64,000 bases of DNA from Mycobacterium sp. 4858 (GTDB lineage Bacteria; Actinomycetota; Actinomycetes; Mycobacteriales; Mycobacteriaceae). Below are positions 52,512-60,481 of the stretch, one piece after another (within the stretch, counting starts at the first letter, position 1; each line of letters starts with the position of its first letter). Location: positions 248,001 to 312,000 of the forward strand of contig NZ_LT968776.1 of assembly GCF_900240975.1 (NCBI RefSeq), given 5' to 3'. Under the pieces are notes generated by a model. The model did no database searches and was not told where the DNA came from. It saw only the letters and a program-made list of their open reading frames with translations. A program made the position numbers and the translations under genes.

Positions 52512-52829
52512 CTAGGAGGCGGCCTGGGGTCCCGAAAGCGCCTGGGGGCAATACGAATTGGCCGCGATTGCCGCAAACCGGGTGGCGTCGTCCCCCTGCA
52601 GCCCACGATTGAGCATCTGGATCATCCGGACGACATCCCCCAACTGCGCGCCCTCGCTCACCAACTTGCACACCGACCTGCCGGACGTGATCGCCTGATC
52701 CGGATCCGAATAGGCCAGGCCGGCCGCGTGGACCGTGGCGAGGAAGGCGTCGTCGCTGCCGTCGGCGCGGGCCGGACCGGCCAGGCCGATCGCGGCACCG
52801 AGGGCGAGCAGGATCAGAAATAGCCTCAC
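52512..52829 (-). CDS. DUF732-family small secreted protein
   Basis: A 105-aa protein with a signal peptide (LFLILLALGAAIGLAGPARA) and the DUF732 pattern: DDAFLATVHAAGLAYSDPD, AITSGRSVCKLVSEG, QMLNRGLQGDDATRFAAIA, SYCPQALS. The start is GTG at 52829. It is 59 bp downstream of a second DUF732 gene on the same strand, a tandem pair that differs clearly in sequence. Confidence 0.85.
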   Translation of the reverse strand: MRLFLILLALGAAIGLAGPARADGSDDAFLATVHAAGLAYSDPDQAITSGRSVCKLVSEGAQLGDVVRMIQMLNRGLQGDDATRFAAIAANSYCPQALSGPQAAS

Positions 52830-52888
52830 GGCTGACCGATCGTTCCAGAGCTGCCGCCGGCCCGCATCTCGTGGAGCGAATCGTCCGA

Positions 52889-53221
52889 TCAGGAGCTGGC
52901 GGTGGTGGTCGCCGGGGTGGACGACGAGATCGCGTCCGGGCAGTAGGCGCTGGCCGCGATCGCGGTGAACTTCTCCGCCTTCTCCTCGGTCAGCGCGGCG
53001 GCCTTCGACGTCATCGCCTTGGCGATGTCCGCCATCGCGGTGCCGCTGCTGGCCGCCGAGCACACGTAGTGGGCGGCCTGGATGACTTGGCCCGGATCGT
53101 TATAGGTGAAGCCGGCCGAATTCAGCGACGCGAGGAATGCGTCGTCGGTGTCGTCGGCGTGCGCGGGCACGGCCAAACCGATAGCGGCCGCAACGCTGGC
53201 AATTGTCAGAACAAGCTTCAT
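52889..53221 (-). CDS. DUF732-family small secreted protein
   Basis: A 110-aa protein with a signal peptide (LTIASVAAAIGLAVPAHADD) and the DUF732 signature DDAFLASLNSAGFTYNDPG, AAHYVCSAASSG, ASAYCPDAI, then a Ser/Thr-rich tail. Two Cys. It is divergent from clpC2 across 110 bp that contain the two clpC2 operators, which could also affect its promoter. Confidence 0.86.
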   Translation of the reverse strand: MKLVLTIASVAAAIGLAVPAHADDTDDAFLASLNSAGFTYNDPGQVIQAAHYVCSAASSGTAMADIAKAMTSKAAALTEEKAEKFTAIAASAYCPDAISSSTPATTTASS

Positions 53222-53283
53222 AAATTCGAAATATTCCAGACCCGGGGGCCCAAGCGCAGCCGGCGAAACAATTCTTAACGATC

Positions 53284-53328
53284 GTCAACCCGTGGTTGAC
53301 ATCTACATGGCGTCAACCTATCGTTGAC
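53284..53328 (+). promoter_or_regulatory. clpC2 promoter with two GTCAAC-N5-GTTGAC operators
   Basis: Two 17-bp palindromes, GTCAAC-CCGTG-GTTGAC (53284-53300) and GTCAAC-CTATC-GTTGAC (53312-53328), lie 28 bp apart (centre to centre). A -35 TTGACA (53296-53301) sits in the first and a -10 TATCGT (53319-53324) in the second with a 17-bp spacer. The start codon at 53332 begins seven bases after the -10, so the transcript is probably leaderless. A dimeric repressor binding both sites would block RNA polymerase completely. Confidence 0.75.
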
Positions 53329-53331
53329 GCC

Positions 53332-54078
53332 ATGGCCGACCCGACGCGCATCGCCTATCCCGTCCGCCTCGACGAGCTGATCAACGCCATCAAATCGGTG
53401 CATACCGACGCGCTGGATCAACTGGCCGACGCCGTGCTCGCCGCCGAGCACTTGGGCGAGGTCGCCGACCATCTGATCGGACACTTCGTGGATCAGGCCC
53501 GTCGCTCCGGGGCGTCGTGGACCGACATCGGCAGGAGCATGGGCGTCACCAAACAGGCGGCCCAGAAGCGGTTCGTCCCGCGCGCCGAGGCCGCCACGCT
53601 GGACCCCGAGCAGGGCTTCAGCCGCTTCACCCCGCGGGCGCGGGGCGCGGTGGTGGCCGCCCAGAACGCCGCGCACGAAGCGGGCAACGACGAGATCACT
53701 CCCGACCACCTGCTGCTCGGCGTGCTCAGTGATCCGGCCGCCCTGGCCACGGTGCTGCTGCACCTGCAGAAGGTCGACACCGAGGCGCTGCGCGCCGCCG
53801 TGCAGCTGCCCCCGGCGGGCCCCACGACCCCCGACCTCATCCCCTTCACCGGACCGGCGCGCAAGGCCCTCGAGCTGACCTTCCGGGAAGCACTTCGCTT
53901 GGGCCACAACTACATTGGGACCGAGCATCTGCTGCTGGCGCTGCTCGAGCTGGAGGACGCCTCGCCCGACGAAGGCCCGCTGCGCCGCTGCGGCGTGGAC
54001 AAGGGCCGCGTGGAGGCCGATCTGATCAAGGCGCTGGAATCGCTGGCGGCAGGCGCAAGCGTCCGCGCGCAGGGCTGA
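53332..54078 (+). CDS. clpC2: ClpC2: HTH plus Clp N-domain protein
   Basis: A 248-aa protein. Residues ~60-81 form a helix-turn-helix (SGASWTDIGRSMGVTKQAAQ), followed by two Clp_N repeats (about 95-160: FTPRARGAVVAAQNAAHEAG, ITPDHLLLGVL; and 170-235: LELTFREALRLGHNYIGTEH, LLLALLELED). There is no AAA ATPase part. Length and neighbours match M. tuberculosis Rv2667. I recall reports that mycobacterial ClpC2 captures cyclomarin-type antibiotics that target the ClpC1 N-domain and represses its own gene; the HTH and the operators seen here agree with that. Confidence 0.9.
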   Translation: MADPTRIAYPVRLDELINAIKSVHTDALDQLADAVLAAEHLGEVADHLIGHFVDQARRSGASWTDIGRSMGVTKQAAQKRFVPRAEAATLDPEQGFSRFTPRARGAVVAAQNAAHEAGNDEITPDHLLLGVLSDPAALATVLLHLQKVDTEALRAAVQLPPAGPTTPDLIPFTGPARKALELTFREALRLGHNYIGTEHLLLALLELEDASPDEGPLRRCGVDKGRVEADLIKALESLAAGASVRAQG

Positions 54079-54164
54079 CCGGGTCCGGTCAACCCCTCCC
54101 GGCCGCCTGACCGGGTGTGCAATCATTCGAAGGTCCCCTTCCCAGGGTGCCTAGGAGGCAAGAC

Positions 54165-54698
54165 ATGGCGAAGATGCACCGGTGGTCGATCGTCGTGTCC
54201 GCGTTCCTCGTCGCCGCGGCGAGCGTCACCGCCGTCGCCGTTCTTCCCGCTCCCCGCGCCTGGGCCGGTGACGCCCCGATCGGCCACATCGGTGACACGC
54301 TGCGGGTGGACACCGGCACCTACGTCGCGGACGTCACGGTCGCCGGGGTGTCACCGTGCGATCCGCCGCCCGGCTTCGGTTACACCCGCGAAGGCACCTA
54401 CAAGGGCTTCCCGGGCAGCACCGTTGAACGCGCCGACGTGGTCGTCCATGCCGTCCGGGTCCCCAATCCGTTCATCATGGCGACGAACTTCAGCTTCGAC
54501 GGGGTGACACCGTTCGCCGACGCCTACAAGCCGCGGGCCACCGATGCGCCCGACGCGCTGGACAACGTGCTGACCAACGCGCCCAACGGTGCGGTCGTGC
54601 GCGGCGAAGTGTATTGGGACGCCTACCGCGATCCCGTCTCCACCGTGGTGCTGCTGGACAAGAAGACGGGCTACCACCTCGCGCAGTGGAACCTCTGA
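54165..54698 (+). CDS. Secreted hypothetical protein (Rv2668-like, MPT63-like fold possible)
   Basis: A 177-aa exported protein with an AGGAGG ribosome-binding site 6 bases before the ATG. The signal peptide ends near PAPRAWAGD. The mature part is beta-rich: HIGDTLRVDTGTYVADVTVA, ADVVVHAVRVPNPF, GAVVRGEVYWDAYRDPVSTV, and it ends TGYHLAQWNL. The arrangement is similar to the DUF1942/MPT63 family of secreted mycobacterial antigens, but that is tentative. The stop overlaps the acetyltransferase start. Confidence 0.75.
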   Translation: MAKMHRWSIVVSAFLVAAASVTAVAVLPAPRAWAGDAPIGHIGDTLRVDTGTYVADVTVAGVSPCDPPPGFGYTREGTYKGFPGSTVERADVVVHAVRVPNPFIMATNFSFDGVTPFADAYKPRATDAPDALDNVLTNAPNGAVVRGEVYWDAYRDPVSTVVLLDKKTGYHLAQWNL

Positions 54699-55204
54699 CA
54701 AGCACCGTACGCGTCGTCACGACGGACTCCGTCGACGTTCGGCGGCTTGCCGATATCGCCGCGCGCACCTTTGCGTTGGCCTGCCCCGACTCGATGGCAC
54801 CCGAGAACATCGCGGCCTTCGTCGACGCCAACCTCTCGGCCGCGCGCTTCGCCGAGTACCTGGCCGACCCGCGTCGGGCGATCCTGACGGCGGGCTACGA
54901 CGATCGAATCACCGGTTACGCCATGCTGATTCGCGACGCCGACGACGATGACGCCGCCGAGCTGTCCAAAATCTACGTCGCGGCCGAGCACCACGGCACC
55001 GGGGTCGCGGCCGCGCTGATGGACCTCGCGCTGACGACGGCCGCGGAATGGGGGGCGCGCCGGGTGTGGCTGGGCGTCAACCAGGCCAACCAACGCGCGC
55101 AACGCTTCTACGCCAAGAGCGGCTTCGCGGTCAGCGGCACCCGGACCTTCCGGGTGGGCGCCAGCCTCGCGAACGACTTCATCATGACCCGCGCGGTTCG
55201 TTGA
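54686..55204 (+). CDS. GNAT-family N-acetyltransferase
   Basis: A 172-aa acetyltransferase. The acetyl-CoA loop motif is replaced by the group form LSKIYVAAEHHGTGVAAALM (x-x-G-x-G-x-A/G), followed by RVWLGVNQANQRAQRFYAKS and GFAVSGTRTFRVGAS. The GTG at 54686 overlaps the end of the secreted-protein gene by 13 bases. The gene order agrees with Rv2669 of M. tuberculosis. It overlaps the convergent ZapE-like gene by 23 bases. Substrate unknown. Confidence 0.87.
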   Translation: MEPLTSTVRVVTTDSVDVRRLADIAARTFALACPDSMAPENIAAFVDANLSAARFAEYLADPRRAILTAGYDDRITGYAMLIRDADDDDAAELSKIYVAAEHHGTGVAAALMDLALTTAAEWGARRVWLGVNQANQRAQRFYAKSGFAVSGTRTFRVGASLANDFIMTRAVR

Positions 55205-56237
55205 CCGTCAGCGCCAGCAGCCGAGACATGGCCCGCAGGTACTTCTTTCGGTAGCCCCCGGCGAGCATCTCCTCGCTGAAGATGGAATCCAACCTGTCGC
55301 CCGAGGCGGCCACCGGGATGCCGGCGTCATACAGCCGGTCGGTCAGCGCCACCAGCCGCAGCGCCACGTTCTGGTCGTCGATACCGTGCACTCCGGTCAG
55401 GAACACGGCGGTCACCCCCTCGATGAGGGTCAGGTACCGCGACGGGTGCATGGTGGCCAAGTGCGCGCACAACGCGTCGAAATCGTCGAGCGTCGCCCCG
55501 TCGACCCGCGTGGCGCGCGCGGCGACCTCGTCGTCCGACAGCGGCTGCGGCGCAGGCGGCAGCCCCCGGTGCCGGTAATCGGGCCCGTCGATCCGTACCG
55601 TCGTGAAAATGCTTGCCAGCGTGTTGATCTCACGCAGAAAGTCCTGGGCGGCGAACCGGCCCTCGCCGAGCTGCTCGGGCAGCGTGTTGGAGGTCGCGGC
55701 CACCGACACCCCCCGCTCGACCAGCGACGAGAGCAGCCGCGAGATCAGGGTGGTGTTGCCGGGGTCGTCCAGCTCGAACTCGTCGATGCACACCGCCGTG
55801 TAGCCGGCCAGCAGGTCCACGCATTCGGCGAAACCGAACACGCCGGCCAGCTGCGTCAGCTCCCCAAATGTCGCGAACGCCTTGGGAGTTGACGACTCCG
55901 GTCCGTCGCCGGGCAACTCGTAGTAGGCCGACGCCAGGAGATGGGTCTTGCCCACGCCGAACCCGCCGTCCAGATACAACCCGACACCGGGCAGCACCGC
56001 CCGTCGGCCCAACAACTTTCGCCGGCCCGCGCGGCGTTGCACCGCCTCACGGCAGAAGTCTCGGCACGCCGCCACGGCGGCCGCTTGCGTCGGCTCCGCC
56101 GGATCGGGCTCATAGGTCGCGAAGCTCACGTCGGCGAACGTTGGGGGCGGCGTCAATTGGGCGATCAATCGCTCGGGCGACACGGTCGGATGCCGGTCCA
56201 CCAGGCGCGCCACCGACCGCGAGGGGGACCCGTGCAT
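55182..56237 (-). CDS. zapE: AFG1/ZapE-family ATPase
   Basis: A 351-aa P-loop ATPase. Walker A is LDGGFGVGKTHLLASA, Walker B AVCIDEFELDDPGNTTLI, then SLVERGVSVAATSNTLPEQL (sensor 1) and a C-terminal lid with SEEMLAGGYRKKYLRAMSRL. It matches the Rv2670c position. In E. coli ZapE is linked to division under stress; the mycobacterial role is not established. The start ATG at 56237 is preferred. It is divergent from the RibD-like reductase gene. Confidence 0.88.
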   Translation of the reverse strand: MHGSPSRSVARLVDRHPTVSPERLIAQLTPPPTFADVSFATYEPDPAEPTQAAAVAACRDFCREAVQRRAGRRKLLGRRAVLPGVGLYLDGGFGVGKTHLLASAYYELPGDGPESSTPKAFATFGELTQLAGVFGFAECVDLLAGYTAVCIDEFELDDPGNTTLISRLLSSLVERGVSVAATSNTLPEQLGEGRFAAQDFLREINTLASIFTTVRIDGPDYRHRGLPPAPQPLSDDEVAARATRVDGATLDDFDALCAHLATMHPSRYLTLIEGVTAVFLTGVHGIDDQNVALRLVALTDRLYDAGIPVAASGDRLDSIFSEEMLAGGYRKKYLRAMSRLLALTVNEPRGS

Positions 56238-56271
56238 GCCAGAACTGTAGCGGCGTGCTGCAATCAACCTC

Positions 56272-57033
56272 ATGGGCCTTCCCGAGACGCCGCTGTCGCT
56301 GCTCGGATCGGTACGCGAACTCACCGACGGTGAAATCCCCCGGTTTTACGACTATCCCGAAGGCGACGGGACGTGGGTGCGGGCCAATTTCATCGCCAGC
56401 GTGGACGGCGGCGCCACCTCCGGCGGCAGCAGCGGAACCATGGGAGGCCCCGGCGACCGGTTCGTGTTCAACCTGCTGCGCGAGCTCGCCGACGTCATCG
56501 TCGTCGGCGCGGGCACCGTGCGGGTCGAGGGCTACTCCGGCGCGCAGCTCAGCGCCGCTCAACGGCAGCGGCGGCAGGCCCGCGGGCAAAGCGAGGTCCC
56601 GCAGCTGGCGATCGTCACCAAATCGGGTCGCCTGGACCGCGACATGGCGGTGTTCACCCGGACCGAGGTGCCGCCGCTGGTGCTCACCTGCGCGGCGGCC
56701 GCGACCCCGGCGCGCCAGATGCTCACCGACCTGTGCGAGGTGATCGACTGCTCCGGCGACGACCCCGCCGAGGTCGACGAGGCCGCCATGCTGGCGATCC
56801 TCGGCGATCGCGGACTGCGCCGCATCCTGACCGAGGGCGGGCCGATGCTGCTCGATTCGCTGATCCAGCGCGACCTGCTCGACGAGCTGTGTCTGACCAT
56901 CGCGCCCTACCTGGTCGGCGGCCTGGCCCGGCGCATCGCGACGGGCCCCAGCCAGCTGCTGACCCGGATGCGCTGTGCCCACGTTCTGACCGACGACGCC
57001 GGTTACCTGTACACCCGCTACGTCAAGGCCTAG
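56272..57033 (+). CDS. ribD: RibD C-terminal-type pyrimidine reductase (Rv2671-like)
   Basis: A 253-aa protein consisting only of the RibD reductase half: WVRANFIASVDGGATSGGSS, FNLLRELADVIVVGAGTVRV, LRRILTEGGPMLLDSLIQRD and LCLTIAPYLVGG. The deaminase half of full RibD is absent. It reduces the riboflavin pathway pyrimidine or a similar dihydrofolate-like substrate with NADPH; the M. tuberculosis counterpart has been linked with folate analogue resistance (from memory). It is 14 bp upstream of the next gene. Confidence 0.87.
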   Translation: MGLPETPLSLLGSVRELTDGEIPRFYDYPEGDGTWVRANFIASVDGGATSGGSSGTMGGPGDRFVFNLLRELADVIVVGAGTVRVEGYSGAQLSAAQRQRRQARGQSEVPQLAIVTKSGRLDRDMAVFTRTEVPPLVLTCAAAATPARQMLTDLCEVIDCSGDDPAEVDEAAMLAILGDRGLRRILTEGGPMLLDSLIQRDLLDELCLTIAPYLVGGLARRIATGPSQLLTRMRCAHVLTDDAGYLYTRYVKA

Positions 57034-57047
57034 CTACTGTGGTCGGC

Positions 57048-58607
57048 ATGAGTCGGCAGATCACGCTCGCCACGGTGTTGGTTGCGGTGACCACCGTGGT
57101 CGCCGGCTGCGTCCCCGGCCTGGCCGCCGACCCGCGCTTCGCCACCAATTCCGGTGCCCGGCCGCAGGGGGCGACCACCGCCAAGCCGCCCCCCAGCGGC
57201 CCGCCGCCGATCGCCGCGCCCAAGAACGACCTGCCGTGGCACGACTGCACGGCGAAGGTGTTCGGCGACGCCGCGGTCCCGCCCGCCGCCGGTGTCCAGC
57301 TGGACTGCGCGAACTACGACGCCGACCTGGACCCGAACGGCGGCGGCACCGGCAACGTCAGCGTGGGCGTGGTCCGGGCCCGTTCGAACCAGACGCCGCG
57401 CGACGCGGGCCCGCTGGTGTTCACCACCGGCTCGGACCTGCCGTCCTCGGCGCAGCTGCCGGTCTGGCTGTCGCGGGGCGGCGCCGACGTGCTGCAGGCG
57501 CATCCGATCATCGCCGTCGACCGTCGCGGCATGGGCATGTCGAACCCGATCGACTGCCGCGACCCCTCCGACCGCCAGATCATGCGCGACCAGGCGCAGT
57601 TCCAGACCGGCGACGACCCCGTCGCCAACCTGTCCGACGTCGCGAACACCGCCACCACCAACTGCACCGACGCCATCGCGCCCGGCGCGTCCGCCTACGA
57701 CAACGCCCACGCCGCCTCGGACATCGAGCGACTGCGGACGCTGTGGGACGTGCCGGCGGTCGCGCTGGTCGGGGTCGGTAACGGCGCCCAGGTGGCGCTG
57801 GCCTACGCCGCGGCACGCCCCGACAAGGTCGCCCGGCTGATCCTCGACTCGCCGGTCGCGTTGGGGGTCAGCGCCGAAGCCGGCGCCGAACAACAGGTCA
57901 AGGGCCAGCAGGCCGCGCTCGACGCGTTCGCCGCCCAATGCCTGGCGGTGAATTGCGCGCTGGGCCCCGACCCCAAGGGCGCCGTCAGCGGGTTGCTGGC
58001 CGACGCCCGCGCCGGCAAGGGACCCGGCGGCGTGTCGGTGGCGCAGCTGGCCGACGCCATCACCGTCGCGCTGGGCTTCCCGTCCGGCGGGCGAATCAAC
58101 GCCACCACCACCCTGGCCAATGCGCTGGCGGCCGCGCGCTCCGGGGACACCAACCAGCTGACCAACCTCATCAACCACGCCGATGCCACCCAGGACACCG
58201 ACGGCCAGTTCGTCAACACCTGCAGCGACGCCGTCAACCGCCCCACCCCGGACCGGGTGCGCGAACTGGTGGTGGCGTGGGGCAAGCTGTACCCCCAGTT
58301 CGGCACCGTCGCGGCGCTCAACCTGGTCAAGTGCGTGCACTGGCCTACCGTCTCGCCGCCGGCGCCGCCGAAATCGCTGAAGGTCGACGTCCTGTTGTTG
58401 GGCGTGCAGAACGACCCGATCGTCGGCACCGAAGGGGTCGCCGCGACCGCTGCCACCGTCATCAACGCCAACGCGGCCAGCAAGCGGGTGATGTGGCAGG
58501 GCATCGGCCACGGCGCCAGCATCTACTCGAATTGCGCGGTCGCCCCGCTCGTCGGCTACGTCAACAGCGGCAAACTGCCCGGCACCGACACCTACTGTCC
58601 CGCCTGA
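57048..58607 (+). CDS. Lipoprotein of the S33 alpha/beta hydrolase family lacking the nucleophile Ser (Rv2672-like)
   Basis: A 519-aa lipoprotein with lipobox TTVVAGC. The S33 (tripeptidyl-aminopeptidase-type) fold is clear: VFTTGSDLPSSAQLPVWLSR, IIAVDRRGMGMSNPIDCRD, and at the end NDPIVGTEGVAATAA (Asp) and GIGHGASIYSNCAV (His). The nucleophile elbow reads LVGVGNGAQVALAY, so the G-x-S-x-G serine is Gly at about residue 244. It is probably not a classical peptidase and may be a binding protein or use another residue. The Rv2672 homologue is annotated as a secreted protease. Confidence 0.85.
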   Translation: MSRQITLATVLVAVTTVVAGCVPGLAADPRFATNSGARPQGATTAKPPPSGPPPIAAPKNDLPWHDCTAKVFGDAAVPPAAGVQLDCANYDADLDPNGGGTGNVSVGVVRARSNQTPRDAGPLVFTTGSDLPSSAQLPVWLSRGGADVLQAHPIIAVDRRGMGMSNPIDCRDPSDRQIMRDQAQFQTGDDPVANLSDVANTATTNCTDAIAPGASAYDNAHAASDIERLRTLWDVPAVALVGVGNGAQVALAYAAARPDKVARLILDSPVALGVSAEAGAEQQVKGQQAALDAFAAQCLAVNCALGPDPKGAVSGLLADARAGKGPGGVSVAQLADAITVALGFPSGGRINATTTLANALAAARSGDTNQLTNLINHADATQDTDGQFVNTCSDAVNRPTPDRVRELVVAWGKLYPQFGTVAALNLVKCVHWPTVSPPAPPKSLKVDVLLLGVQNDPIVGTEGVAATAATVINANAASKRVMWQGIGHGASIYSNCAVAPLVGYVNSGKLPGTDTYCPA

Positions 58608-58625
58608 CTTTCCGCGCCGCTCCCG

Positions 58626-59903
58626 GTGTACGGTGCGCTGGTGACCGCAGCTGAATCGACCCGAACCGGCTTGCGCGACTGGATCCTGGGCACCTTTCGC
58701 CCCCGCAGCGGCCCGCCGAGCACCGCGACGATCGTGCGGACGGCGCTGTGGCCGATCGCCATCTTCTCGGTCCTGCACCGCAGCATCATCCTCCCGCTCA
58801 ACGGCAACATCACCGACGACTTCAAGCCGGTGTACCGGGCGGTGCTCAACTTCCGGCACGGCTGGGACATCTACAACGAACACTTCGACTACGTCGACCC
58901 GCACTACCTGTATCCGCCCGGCGGCACGCTGCTGATGGCGCCGTTCGGGTACCTGTCCTTCACGCCATCGCGGTACCTGTTCATCCTGATCAACACCGTC
59001 GCCATCCTGATCGCCTGGTACCTGCTGCTGCGGTTGTTCAAGTTCACGCTGTCCTCGGTGGCGGCGCCCGCCCTGTTGCTGGCCATGTTCTGCACCGAGA
59101 GCGTGACCAGCACGCTGGTCTTCACCAACATCAACGGCTGCGTCCTGTTGGCGGAGGTGCTGTATCTGCGGTGGTTGCTGGACGGCCGGGCCAGCCGCCA
59201 GTGGTGGGCCGGGCTGGCGATCGGCCTGACGCTGACCCTCAAACCCGTCCTGGGGCCGCTGCTGCTGCTGCCCCTGCTCAACCGCCAGTGGCGCGCCCTG
59301 GTTCCGGCCGTCGTGGTGCCCGTCGCCGTCAACCTGGCCGCGTGGCCGCTGGTCAGCGACCCGATGGACTTCGTCACCAAGACGGTGCCCTACATCCTGG
59401 GCACCCGGGACTACTTCAACAGCTCGATCGAGGGCAACGGCGTCTACTTCGGCCTGCCCACGTGGCTGATCGTGTTCCTGCGGGTGCTGTTCACGCTGCT
59501 GGCGATCGGCGCCATGTGGCTGCTGTACCGCTACTACCGCACCCGCGACCCGCTGTTCTGGTTCACCGGTTCCTCGGGGGTGCTGCTGTTGTGGTCGTGG
59601 CTGGTGCTGTCGCTGGCCCAGGGCTATTACTCGATGATGCTGCTCCCGTTCCTGATGACCGTCGTGCTGCCCAACTCGCTGATCCGCAATTGGCCGGCGT
59701 GGCTGGGCATCTACGGCTTCATGACGCTGGACGACTGGTTGATTTACCGGTGGATGAGATACGGCCGCGCGTTGCACTACCTGAAGATCACCTACGGCTG
59801 GTCGCTGCTGTTGATCGTGGCGTTCACCGTGCTGCTGTTCCGCTACCTGGACGCCAAGGCCGAGAACCGGCTGGACGACGGCATCGATCCGGCGTGGGCG
59901 TGA
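58626..59903 (+). CDS. aftC: Alpha-(1->3)-arabinofuranosyltransferase AftC (GT-C)
   Basis: A 425-aa membrane glycosyltransferase (GT87-like). The extracytoplasmic Asp pair is in GNITDDFKPVYRAVLNFRHG, after the first membrane segment, followed by IYNEHFDYVDPHYLYPPGGT. About ten membrane segments in all; a soluble C-terminal tail is short. AftC adds alpha-1,3-branched arabinose from decaprenyl-phospho-arabinose to the arabinan of the cell wall and LAM. Start GTG 58626; GTG 58641 is an alternative. Order matches Rv2673. Confidence 0.9.
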   Translation: MYGALVTAAESTRTGLRDWILGTFRPRSGPPSTATIVRTALWPIAIFSVLHRSIILPLNGNITDDFKPVYRAVLNFRHGWDIYNEHFDYVDPHYLYPPGGTLLMAPFGYLSFTPSRYLFILINTVAILIAWYLLLRLFKFTLSSVAAPALLLAMFCTESVTSTLVFTNINGCVLLAEVLYLRWLLDGRASRQWWAGLAIGLTLTLKPVLGPLLLLPLLNRQWRALVPAVVVPVAVNLAAWPLVSDPMDFVTKTVPYILGTRDYFNSSIEGNGVYFGLPTWLIVFLRVLFTLLAIGAMWLLYRYYRTRDPLFWFTGSSGVLLLWSWLVLSLAQGYYSMMLLPFLMTVVLPNSLIRNWPAWLGIYGFMTLDDWLIYRWMRYGRALHYLKITYGWSLLLIVAFTVLLFRYLDAKAENRLDDGIDPAWA

Positions 59904-59962
59904 TCGCGAGCGCGGCGGAGCCGGGTGCAGCGGGTCACCGCGATTTTCGCTAGCGTGGATGC

Positions 59963-60373
59963 ATGACAAGCCCGAAGCTGCAGCTGTCCGAAGCCGAGTG
60001 GCGGCAGAAGCTCACGCCCGAGGAGTTTCATGTGCTGCGTCAGGCCGGCACCGAGCGGCCGTTCACCGGTGAGTACACCGACACCAAAACCGAAGGCGTC
60101 TACCAGTGCCGGGCCTGCGGTGCCGAATTGTTCCGCAGCACAGAGAAATTCGAATCGCATTGTGGCTGGCCGTCGTTCTTCGACCCGGCGAACTCCGACG
60201 CGGTGATCCTGCGGCCCGACCATTCGCTGGGCACGACGCGCACCGAGGTGCTGTGCGCGAACTGCCACAGCCACCTGGGCCACGTCTTCGCCGGCGAGGG
60301 TTACCCCACCCCGACGGATCAGCGCTACTGCATCAACTCCATCTCGCTGCGGCTGGTGCCGTCGGGGTCGTAA
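59963..60373 (+). CDS. msrB: Peptide-methionine (R)-S-oxide reductase MsrB
   Basis: A 136-aa enzyme. Two zinc CxxC pairs (YQCRACGAELF and LCANCHSHLGHVF), the ESHCGWPSF substrate strand and the catalytic Cys in RYCINSISLRL are all present. It reduces the R-sulfoxide of methionine in proteins with thioredoxin. It follows aftC by 59 bp. In M. tuberculosis Rv2674 is next to Rv2675c; here a repeat-flanked gene lies between. Confidence 0.95.
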   Translation: MTSPKLQLSEAEWRQKLTPEEFHVLRQAGTERPFTGEYTDTKTEGVYQCRACGAELFRSTEKFESHCGWPSFFDPANSDAVILRPDHSLGTTRTEVLCANCHSHLGHVFAGEGYPTPTDQRYCINSISLRLVPSGS

Positions 60374-60387
60374 TCCCCGTTCGATCT

Positions 60388-60450
60388 CGCGACACTTAAA
60401 CCACGCACACGACACGCCGCAAATCGCCGCCACAGTTTAAGTCTCGCGGA
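60388..60450. repeat. 63-bp repeat, left copy flanking the nuclease-like gene
   Basis: It starts CGCGACACTTAAACCACGCA and is 56/63 identical to the copy at 61319-61381, the first 32 bases being exact. It ends with TCTCGCGGA and continues as a short perfect stem-loop (GTCTCGC-N7-GCGAGAC, 60441-60461). The copies are in the same orientation around one gene. Confidence 0.8.
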
Positions 60451-60481
60451 GCCTGCGAGACCGTCATGACGTCTTCCAGGT

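Noticed and set aside
57030..59969. 979-codon open frame on the minus strand
   Set aside because: It is antisense to the S33-type lipoprotein and aftC genes, reads Gln/Arg/Gly-rich without domains, and is a GC-skew shadow.
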